Assembly: GCA_964411985.1 (NCBI GenBank) | Contig: CAYPNF010000072.1 | Span: 1-37,118, forward strand | DNA from: CAYPNF01 sp964411985 | Lineage (GTDB): Bacteria > Verrucomicrobiota > Verrucomicrobiia > Limisphaerales > J093 | Reading direction: 5' to 3' | Length of the DNA stretch: 37,118 bases | In this document: positions 31,350 to 37,118 of the stretch, in pieces | How positions within the stretch are numbered: position 1 is the first letter of the stretch | Layout: each line of letters starts with the position of its first letter | The notes under the pieces: generated by a model | The model's database searches: none | What the model was told of the DNA's origin: nothing | The model's input: the letters and a program-made list of their open reading frames with translations, nothing else | Program-made: the position numbers and the translations under genes

Positions 31350-32786
31350 TTAAGTCATTTCTTTCGTGGCGCAACCCACGATGCGATCAATCTCGGCGGC
31401 CAGTGCCGGATCCAGCGGAGGGACCTGGTGACGGGCCAACAAGTCCCGACAACGAGAGCGAACGTGGTCCCGGGTTGAAGGACGTCCACTCTCCGCCCAA
31501 GCAGCCCAACCCTGGCGCGTCCAGGCGGGACTGGACATCCAAAGTTCCTGTCTGAAGTGCTGAGCCGTGTGCTGCTCCGCCAGATAATTACCCCCGGGAC
31601 CGACAGTGGCGATCACGTCGGTCGCCAACTTCTCTGAAGACACCTCGAAGCCTTTCCTGATACGCCGGGCAAAGGACATCAGCTCGTCGTCAAGGACGAG
31701 CCACTCGAGCGAAGCTCCATGGTCGGGGCCACAGATCCCGGCATGACCCACGAGGTCGGCCCCCGCCAACATCCCCAGCATAAAGGAGGCAGCTTTCTCC
31801 ATCCCGGCCTGGGCATCCAGCTCCTTGGCGTCGGTGAGCCCGACATTGAGATAGACGGGCAAGCCGAGCGATCGGCCCAGCTGCGCCATGGCGATCGCCA
31901 GCAAACCCTGTTCAGGCGAGCCAAAGGAACAAATGCTCGTGCGCGGATCCAAGACGTGTGGAATCCCGCCGTAGAGCACAGGAGCGCCGGGTTTCAACGT
32001 CTGGACGATCGTGATACCTGCGAGAATTTCGGCGTGTTCCTGCACCAAGGTGCCTGCCAGAGTGGCCGGCGCGGTCCCAGAGGACATTCCCATGGGATTG
32101 ATGCTGACCGGTTGACCAGCCCGCAGGAACTCGATCACAGCCTCCAGGCCATCGTGCGGCATTTGGAGCGGGCTGACCGGTTCCAGAAAGGTCTCCGTCA
32201 TCGGCCGGTGGCGAAGCTGGTCACTGCCCCCAGCCACCGTTCGATAAACCTCCAGCACGTAGCGAGCGCTCCGCCCATTGTGGACCCAGCAACGGGTGGG
32301 CTTGGTGGAGCCTTTCACCAACTCCGCGGCAAGCAGCACATCGCTCAACCCTGGAGCCAAGTCCGGCGGCTGGGCCAGGGCACCGACAACGGTGATGTTC
32401 GGGAGAGCGTCCCCGAGCCGGATTCCGGCACGTGCATCGTCCAAGGTTGGGGAACGCAAATCACCCGTCTCAAAGTCAATCCAAGCACACTGCCCCGGGC
32501 TCGACATCTGGTTCAAGTCGCCATGGCCAAAACGGGCGGTCTTGGCAGGGTCGCGTCCGTGGAGAACGTAGGACTTTCCTGCCTGGCGCACGCACCTCGT
32601 CACGAACTCCTCCGACAGTCTGGCCCGCTGCTGTTCTAAATCCACAACGGCGCCACTTTCCCGGAGGAGGTTCAGCACGCCATCGTGATGGATGCGTACA
32701 CCGGTATCCCAAAGCACCCGCATGGCAGCCTCCCCCACGGCCAACAGCTCGGTTTCAGAGAGGATTTGCGTTTGGGGGGCGGCCAT
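31350..32786 (-). CDS. Trimethylamine methyltransferase (MttB)-superfamily protein, non-pyrrolysine type
   Basis: From ATG 32786 this is 478 residues, full length for the family (about 480-500). Signature segments are VLWDTGVRIHHDGVLNLL near the start, WIDFETGDLRSPTLDDARAGIRLGDALPNI, QPVSINPMGMSSGTAPATLAGTLVQEHAEILAGITIVQTLKPGAPVLYGGIP and AGADLVGHAGICGPDHGASLEWLVLDDELMSFARRI. No in-frame amber codon interrupts it, so it belongs to the non-pyrrolysine branch (COG5598 type). Characterised members of that branch transfer a methyl group from betaines such as glycine betaine, proline betaine or carnitine to a corrinoid protein. No corrinoid protein or reductive activator gene is in the window. 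It lies directly after rpiR and before a Tat-exported oxidoreductase. Confidence 0.85.
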   Translation of the reverse strand: MAAPQTQILSETELLAVGEAAMRVLWDTGVRIHHDGVLNLLRESGAVVDLEQQRARLSEEFVTRCVRQAGKSYVLHGRDPAKTARFGHGDLNQMSSPGQCAWIDFETGDLRSPTLDDARAGIRLGDALPNITVVGALAQPPDLAPGLSDVLLAAELVKGSTKPTRCWVHNGRSARYVLEVYRTVAGGSDQLRHRPMTETFLEPVSPLQMPHDGLEAVIEFLRAGQPVSINPMGMSSGTAPATLAGTLVQEHAEILAGITIVQTLKPGAPVLYGGIPHVLDPRTSICSFGSPEQGLLAIAMAQLGRSLGLPVYLNVGLTDAKELDAQAGMEKAASFMLGMLAGADLVGHAGICGPDHGASLEWLVLDDELMSFARRIRKGFEVSSEKLATDVIATVGPGGNYLAEQHTAQHFRQELWMSSPAWTRQGWAAWAESGRPSTRDHVRSRCRDLLARHQVPPLDPALAAEIDRIVGCATKEMT

Positions 32787-32794
32787 AAGAAGTC

Positions 32795-33556
32795 TCAAGC
32801 CTTCTGAGAAAGGCTCTTCTCGGGGGTGGAATGCACCGGGCTAAAGAGAGCGTCCAGCACTGCCAGCTGGCAAATACGCGGCGAAATGGCATAGCTCCCA
32901 CGGGCGGGTTCGACCGCTTGAGTGGACAGCACGAGATCCACCGCCTGGGCCAATTCGCTGGCGGGCTCGTTGGTGAGGCCGATCGTTGGCACACCCATGG
33001 CCCGAGCCTCCCGGACCACGCGCAAAGGAAACTGGGTCTCGCCGGAATGAGAAATGGCAAGCACCAGTAGCCCTCCAATGGGAGGCGTCAAGGCAAAGCC
33101 CGCCATTTGGTCATCCTGGACCAGCAGAGCCTGCTTACCGAGCGTGAAGAGGATGTCCGTGGCAATCATCGCGACCCCGAGAGAAGCCCCAACACCCGCC
33201 AGCACCACCCGGTTCGACTTGCTCAGCATCACGGCTGCCCGGGCAAGATTCTTCTCCGCAGCCCTCAGGCTGGCGGAGAGATCGGCGCCGTAGGTACCTT
33301 CCGTAGGGGGTGGCACTTTTGACTCACCATGGGTCAACTCCCGCAAGACGTAATACTTGAGGTCTTGAAAACCATCAAAGCCTGCGGCCCGACAAGCACG
33401 CATGACCGTGGCATCGCTGGTCCGGCACGCGGCGGCTGTCTCACGCAGGGATTTTTCGGCCACAAGGGGCAAACGGCGCAGCAGCCGCCTGGTAACAGCG
33501 GCTTCGCTGGGCCGCATCTTTTCGAGCCCAGCCTGCAGGGTATCTGAAACACTCAC
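32795..33556 (-). CDS. RpiR/MurR-family transcriptional regulator (HTH + SIS)
   Basis: A 253-residue protein with an N-terminal RpiR-type helix-turn-helix (about 20-80: PSEAAVTRRLLRRLPLVAEKSLRETAAACRTSDATVMRACRAAGFDGFQDLKYYVLREL) and a C-terminal SIS sugar-phosphate-binding domain (about 100-225: VVLAGVGASLGVAMIATDILFTLG, LVLAISHSGETQFPLRVVREARAMGVPTIGLTNEPASELAQAVDLVLST). The GxSxSGET-like loop ISHSGET is typical. RpiR proteins sense a phosphorylated sugar or a related ligand and control nearby catabolic genes. Here it is the first gene of the run with mttB-like and Gfo/Idh, divergent from a second Gfo/Idh gene; a 6-6-6 inverted repeat lies between the two starts. Confidence 0.92.
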   Translation of the reverse strand: MSVSDTLQAGLEKMRPSEAAVTRRLLRRLPLVAEKSLRETAAACRTSDATVMRACRAAGFDGFQDLKYYVLRELTHGESKVPPPTEGTYGADLSASLRAAEKNLARAAVMLSKSNRVVLAGVGASLGVAMIATDILFTLGKQALLVQDDQMAGFALTPPIGGLLVLAISHSGETQFPLRVVREARAMGVPTIGLTNEPASELAQAVDLVLSTQAVEPARGSYAISPRICQLAVLDALFSPVHSTPEKSLSQKA

Positions 33557-33575
33557 GCTACAAGACTACAAACAC

Positions 33576-33593
33576 CTGTTGCAAACACAACAG
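33576..33593. promoter_or_regulatory. Candidate operator, inverted repeat in the divergent promoter region
   Basis: CTGTTG (33576-33581) and CAACAG (33588-33593) are perfect complements with a six-base spacer CAAACA. The 59-bp region between the rpiR start (33556) and the Gfo/Idh start (33616) is AT-richer than its surroundings, so both promoters must fit here. Binding by the RpiR protein is an inference from position and symmetry only. Confidence 0.45.
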
Positions 33594-33615
33594 AAAACTG
33601 ATCTACTCACACCGC

Positions 33616-34731
33616 ATGACACCACAATCGTCTCCAGTGCGGCTGGGGATTGCTGGCTGCGGAAACGTGGTTGGGGCTTACCTCTCCCTGGCTGACCGCC
33701 TGGAACGGACCGGGCAGGCCCAGGTGGTCGGCATTCATGGGGCAGAGAAACATCGGAAGCGAGCCAGGGAGGAATGGCGGATTCCGAGCTTTCACACGGA
33801 TTATGCTGAAATGTTAGCGCGGCCGGACATGGATGCGGTGGTGATCCTCACTCCCATGCCTGTGCACGCCTCCATGGCCAGCGCCGCGCTGCGAGCAGGC
33901 AAGCATGTTCTCCTGGAGAAGCCTATGGCAACCGTGTGGGAAGATGCGAAAGCCCTTCTGCAACTCGCTCGATCAAGCGATCGGCACCTCGTCTGCGCTC
34001 CCTTTACAATCCTGAGCCCCACGTTCCAGATCCTCTCCCACCGGCTGAGAAGCGGAGACATCGGCAAGGTGGTATCGGCTCGCAGTCGCTACGGCTGGGC
34101 CGGGCCGGATTGGACCGACTGGTTCTACAAGCCAGGGGGCGGAGCACTCAGCGACCTGGGCGTCTACAATTTCACCACGCTCACGGGTTGGCTCGGCCCG
34201 GTCCGACGGGTCATGGCCATGACCGGAGCCGCCATCCCCGAGCGATCCGTCCGAGGGCAGACAGTGCGAGTGGAGGCGGATGACAATGCGCAAGTCCTGC
34301 TCGATTTCGGGGGGAGCAGGTTCGCCACGGTGACAGCGGGTTTCACTCTTCAGCAGTACCGGGGACCGGGGATAGAACTCTTCGGTACGGAAGGGACGAT
34401 CAACTTGTTGGGTGACGATTGGGATCCGGACGGCTACGAAATCTGGCAGAACCGGGCCGGTTGCTGGCAACTCTTCAAAGAAACAAACCCAGAATGGCCC
34501 TGGACCGACGGCCTGAGCCATCTGGTCGAATGCATTCTCCAGGGCACCAAGCCTCTCGTAACTCCCGAGCATGCCTTGCACGTGCTGGAAGTGATCCTCA
34601 AGGCACTGGCTTCCGGGCGTGATGGCCGCGCCCAAGAGTTGGAAAGCACGTTCGATCCACCGGTCTTCGACGATCGCAGCGAGGCCGTGGCCGCCCACCG
34701 GATTCACGACCGAACGCGCGGCGAAGGGTGA
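33616..34731 (+). CDS. Cytosolic Gfo/Idh/MocA-family oxidoreductase
   Basis: A 371-residue protein without signal peptide. The NAD(P)-binding start is VRLGIAGCGNVVGAYLSL (about 8-25), followed by the family motif LLEKPMA (near 98-104) and a C-terminal sheet domain. The segment YGWAGPDWTDWFYKPGGGALSDLGVYNFTTLTGWLGPV and the later TPEHALHVLEV closely parallel the Tat-exported protein at 30112. It probably oxidises a polyol or sugar acid in the cytosol. It is divergent from rpiR and is followed by an EamA transporter gene after 35 bp, so the two may form one transcript. Confidence 0.9.
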   Translation: MTPQSSPVRLGIAGCGNVVGAYLSLADRLERTGQAQVVGIHGAEKHRKRAREEWRIPSFHTDYAEMLARPDMDAVVILTPMPVHASMASAALRAGKHVLLEKPMATVWEDAKALLQLARSSDRHLVCAPFTILSPTFQILSHRLRSGDIGKVVSARSRYGWAGPDWTDWFYKPGGGALSDLGVYNFTTLTGWLGPVRRVMAMTGAAIPERSVRGQTVRVEADDNAQVLLDFGGSRFATVTAGFTLQQYRGPGIELFGTEGTINLLGDDWDPDGYEIWQNRAGCWQLFKETNPEWPWTDGLSHLVECILQGTKPLVTPEHALHVLEVILKALASGRDGRAQELESTFDPPVFDDRSEAVAAHRIHDRTRGEG

Positions 34732-34766
34732 GAGACCCGATAGAAAAGGCCTGAGTATCGAATCCT

Positions 34767-35624
34767 ATGCCTCGCTGGCTTGTTTTCACCTTACTGACGA
34801 TGCTGCTTTGGGGCGGCTGGGGTGTACTCTCGAAACCGCTCTCTTCGTCGCTCTCCCCGTGGCAGGTTCAATCGCTTTCTGTTGTGGGCCTGCTGCCAGT
34901 CGTGGTTTGGCTCGCGCGTTCCCCCAATCTTCGATCCGGTTCGAATCGATCGCGCGGATTCAAACTGGCCTTCGCTTCAGGGGTGTTGGGCAGTCTCGGG
35001 AACGTGGCCTACTATCAGGCCCTGGCGCTGGGAGGAAAAGCGGCAGCAGTAACGCCGATCACCGCGCTCTACCCCCTGGTCACCATCGCACTCGCCATCC
35101 TCCTTCTCCGCGAGCACGTGAATCGTGTCCAAGGATGCGGTGTGATCCTCTCCCTCGTAGCTCTATACCTATTCAATGTGGGTACCGACACAGGATGGCT
35201 CACTCCCTGGCTTGCGGTAGCCTCCATCCCAATCGGCATGTGGGGGGCTAGCGCGCTGCTCCAAAAGATGGCCACAAGCTCAGCATCGACCGAATGGGTC
35301 ACCATTGGCTTTCTGCTCGGGGAGTATCCGGTAGCCTTAGTGACCCCGATTTTCCAACCGCTGGATCTGCACCTCCCGACCACGACCTGGACCCTGCTCT
35401 TTCTGCTGGGCCTCCTCTTCGGTCTGGGCAATCTGACTTTGATTTTGGCCTATGGCAAGGGGGGACGGGCTGCCGTCGTCACACCGCTGGCGAGTCTCTA
35501 CTCGGTGGTGACCATTCCGCTTGCGGTCGTCTTCCTTCACGAAATGGTGGGCGCGCGGGAATGGATTGGAATCGCCCTGACGCTCGCGGCGGTGGTCGCC
35601 TTAGGGTGGGAGCCGGACCAATGA
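34767..35624 (+). CDS. EamA/DMT-family membrane transporter
   Basis: A 285-residue protein with about ten hydrophobic helices in two similar halves, each of five, as in drug/metabolite transporters. The repeats are visible in YYQALALGGKAAAVTPITALYPLVTIALAILLLREHV (about 80-115) and LILAYGKGGRAAVVTPLASLYSVVTIPLAVVFLHEMV (about 230-266). EamA proteins export or import metabolites across the inner membrane. It sits 35 bp after the cytosolic Gfo/Idh gene and probably moves the substrate or product of that module. The small residual gap to the convergent regulator (35625-35695) holds nothing recognisable. Confidence 0.9.
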   Translation: MPRWLVFTLLTMLLWGGWGVLSKPLSSSLSPWQVQSLSVVGLLPVVVWLARSPNLRSGSNRSRGFKLAFASGVLGSLGNVAYYQALALGGKAAAVTPITALYPLVTIALAILLLREHVNRVQGCGVILSLVALYLFNVGTDTGWLTPWLAVASIPIGMWGASALLQKMATSSASTEWVTIGFLLGEYPVALVTPIFQPLDLHLPTTTWTLLFLLGLLFGLGNLTLILAYGKGGRAAVVTPLASLYSVVTIPLAVVFLHEMVGAREWIGIALTLAAVVALGWEPDQ

Positions 35625-35695
35625 ACTGGAACCTTCCCACCGGCGAATCATGCTTTCTGGGAATCAGGCCAGAAGCAGTCCCATCCCTCCAAACT

Positions 35696-36349
35696 CTATG
35701 GCTTTACCAACCCCTCGCGGACGGCAAACCGGATCAACTCGGATGCATTGGCGCATCCGACTTTCTTCTTCAGCCGGATCCGGCAGTTATCCACCGAGGA
35801 AGGCTGTATGTTCAGTATTCCTGCAATTTCCTGACTTCGTTTCCCCTGCGCCAGCCCCCGTAGGATCTGACGCTCGTTCTCCGTCAACTGCAGGTCGCAT
35901 TTCGCCTGAGTGCCTTTTTCGAGTTCGCTCCTCAACTCAAGACTGACGCGGTTCGCAATCTGCGTGCCGAGGTAGATTTTGTTTTCCAGGATCACCTCGA
36001 TGGCCTGCACCAACTCCTCCCCGGCAGCCGCCTTGGTCAAGTAACCCGACATGCCAGCCCGTAGGGCTTGATGGACCAGGGTGGTGTCTGCAGACAAGGC
36101 AAGGATCTTGATCGTAGGATAACTGGAAAGAATCACCTTGGAGATATCGATTCCATCCTCGCATCCCAGGTGAATATCCATGATCACCACTTCCGGATGC
36201 ACAAGGCGCACCTGCTCGAGAGTCTCACACCCGTTGGCTGCTTCCCCCACAACCTTCAGTCCAGGGTGCCTCTGGATCAGGTACCGGAGTCCGGTCCTGA
36301 CCATCTTGTGGTCCTCGACCAACAGTATACCGATCTCGCGAGTGTGCAT
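35696..36349 (-). CDS. NarL/FixJ-type response regulator
   Basis: From ATG 36349 this is 217 residues. The receiver domain starts GILLVEDHKMVRTGL (D13 in the acidic pocket), has the phosphoacceptor D58 in EVVIMDIHLG, the switch residue in LALSADT and K in GYLTKAAAG. A C-terminal LuxR-type helix-turn-helix (about 155-215) has LTENERQILRGLAQGKRSQEIAGILNIQPSSVDNCRIRLKKKVG. In-frame ATG codons at 36367 and further up exist, but the receiver normally begins a few residues after the start, so 36349 fits best. No histidine kinase is in the window. A chemotaxis receptor gene lies just upstream on the same strand. Confidence 0.9.
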   Translation of the reverse strand: MHTREIGILLVEDHKMVRTGLRYLIQRHPGLKVVGEAANGCETLEQVRLVHPEVVIMDIHLGCEDGIDISKVILSSYPTIKILALSADTTLVHQALRAGMSGYLTKAAAGEELVQAIEVILENKIYLGTQIANRVSLELRSELEKGTQAKCDLQLTENERQILRGLAQGKRSQEIAGILNIQPSSVDNCRIRLKKKVGCANASELIRFAVREGLVKP

Positions 36350-36398
36350 TGTATCCACGCTTTCCATGAAGAAAGGCCACCGTTTCGAACACCGGACA

Positions 36399-36432
36399 GC
36401 GGCCATCAACCCGACTCAAGGCTGATGGCCGC
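36399..36432 (-). terminator. Strong hairpin between the MCP gene and the response-regulator gene
   Basis: GCGGCCATCA (36399-36408) pairs perfectly with TGATGGCCGC (36423-36432), a 10-bp stem with a 14-base loop, 19 bases after the receptor stop codon on the minus strand. No run of T follows in transcript sense, so it may be a Rho-independent-like terminator of poor form, an mRNA-stabilising element or an attenuator. Confidence 0.4.
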
Positions 36433-36450
36433 CGCTTAACCCAATCAACC

Positions 36451-37118
36451 CTATGAATTCTCGAAATCGCTGTCCTTGGGTGCCGGGTGATCATGCCGCC
36501 CACTGGAGAAGGTCATTTCGGGGACATGCGGCTGCATCCCGCGCTTAAGCCCATGCCCGTTCCCACTCGAAGCCACCGCGACATGCGCCATCGACTGCTT
36601 GGCCAGCTTGCGCCCGCCGCCACCCCGTCCAGAGCTCCTGGCCCCAGCCGCTTTGCCCTGTCCATCCACCAACACCAGCAGACTGTTCACCACGTCCTTC
36701 ATCGAGTCGGCCTGCGCGTTCAGTTCTTCCGCCGCACTGGCGCTCTCTTCGGCATTGGCTGCATTGGCCTGCGTCACCTTGTCCATCTCCGTCACCGCCT
36801 TGCCCACTTGCACGATCCCCTGGCTCTGCTCCCGCGACGCCGCCGCCACTTCGCCCGCCAGCTCGTCCACCTGGCGCGCTTTGGTGATGATCTCTTCCAG
36901 GCTCTTGGCCACCTTGGTGCTGATGTCTGCCCCATTCGCGCTCTTCTGCACCGCATCCTCAATCTTCACGGCCGTTTCCTTGGCCGCTTGCGCACAACGC
37001 TGGGCCAGGTTTCTCACCTCATCCGCCACCACCGCAAAGCCCATCCCAGCCTCCCCGGCGCGCGCGGCTTCCACCGCCGCGTTGAGAGCTAAGATGTTGG
37101 TCTGGAAGGCAATCTCAT
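36451..37118 (-). CDS. Methyl-accepting chemotaxis protein, C-terminal part (runs off right edge)
   Basis: The minus strand is open from the window edge to a stop at 36451, about 222 residues. The edge begins EIAFQTNILALNAAVEAARAGE...GFAVVADEVRNLAQR, the hairpin tip that binds CheA and CheW in chemotaxis receptors. A long heptad coiled coil follows (ALN...SANGADISTKVAKSLEEIITKARQVDELAGEVAAASREQSQGIVQVGKAVTEMDKVTQANAANAEESASAAEELNAQ), the methylation helix. The last 60 residues are Gly-, Arg- and His-rich and end KDSDFENS; the CheR-tether pentapeptide NWETF is absent. The sensing domain lies outside the window. It reads toward the response regulator and is separated from it by a strong hairpin. 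Confidence 0.93.
   Translation of the reverse strand, partial: EIAFQTNILALNAAVEAARAGEAGMGFAVVADEVRNLAQRCAQAAKETAVKIEDAVQKSANGADISTKVAKSLEEIITKARQVDELAGEVAAASREQSQGIVQVGKAVTEMDKVTQANAANAEESASAAEELNAQADSMKDVVNSLLVLVDGQGKAAGARSSGRGGGGRKLAKQSMAHVAVASSGNGHGLKRGMQPHVPEMTFSSGRHDHPAPKDSDFENS

Noticed and set aside
31350..32786. Pyrrolysine (amber) codon in the MttB-like gene
   Set aside because: The frame is open over the full family length with no internal TAG, so it is a non-pyrrolysine member.

Overview
The window reads as a GC-rich chromosomal segment from a Verrucomicrobiota-type bacterium, probably the Pedosphaera/Limisphaera side of the phylum. This is an inference from gene content, with no marker gene in view. 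The pointers are a pseudopilin-like protein with an H-X9-DG tail, a giant secreted Ig-repeat protein with a C-terminal module I associate with that phylum, Tat-exported Gfo/Idh/MocA and DUF362 proteins, many secreted carbohydrate enzymes, and intergenic regions packed with small palindromes. No rRNA, tRNA, CRISPR array, transposase or phage gene was recognised.

Layout. (1) 1-2676, minus strand: exbB, exbD, a TonB-like protein, a zinc-ribbon membrane peptide and a GuaB3-type IMP dehydrogenase relative cut by the left edge. (2) 2768-5117: a nucleotide-metabolism block with dimeric dUTPase and hypoxanthine phosphoribosyltransferase on plus, then HinT, an unknown protein and NrdR on minus. (3) 5228-5651: a REP/REPIN-like array, 2.4 copies of a 175-bp unit built from 18-nt hairpins with GTAG feet. 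(4) 5732-9097: a secreted GH38 alpha-mannosidase-like enzyme with a PL4-like N-terminal domain. (5) 9193-9884, minus: three small membrane proteins. (6) 10400-20811, plus: a tight six-gene secreted carbohydrate cluster (DUF362, GH43-like, nucleoside hydrolase-GH43 fusion, pseudopilin, a large protein with a probable (alpha/alpha) barrel, alpha/beta hydrolase). (7) 21024-23716, minus: two GDP-mannose dehydratase paralogues followed by a SYLF-domain protein. (8) 23891-24125: a second hairpin array, a 120-bp tandem duplication with compensatory stem changes. (9) 24189-29207: a 1672-residue secreted protein in which six copies of a non-Ig module alternate with six Ig-like domains. (10) 29303-30082: a NIF3-family protein. 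(11) 30112-35624: a divergent locus with an RpiR regulator, a non-pyrrolysine MttB-family methyltransferase, two related Gfo/Idh/MocA oxidoreductases (one Tat-exported, one cytosolic) and an EamA transporter. (12) 35696-37118, minus: a NarL-type response regulator and the C-terminus of a chemotaxis receptor.

How it fits together. Regions 4 and 6 suggest extracellular or periplasmic breakdown of a decorated plant- or algal-type glycan: mannoside, pentoside and ester cleavage. Region 7 could supply GDP-4-keto-6-deoxymannose for surface glycans. Region 11 looks like a self-regulated catabolic module for a small, possibly methylated, polyol or betaine-like compound; its substrate cannot be read from sequence. 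The signals I rate highest are the two families of 18-nt hairpins, the ExbD that lacks its normally essential membrane aspartate, the nucleoside hydrolase-GH43 fusion, and the RpiR/MttB/Gfo-Idh module with an inverted repeat in its divergent promoter region.
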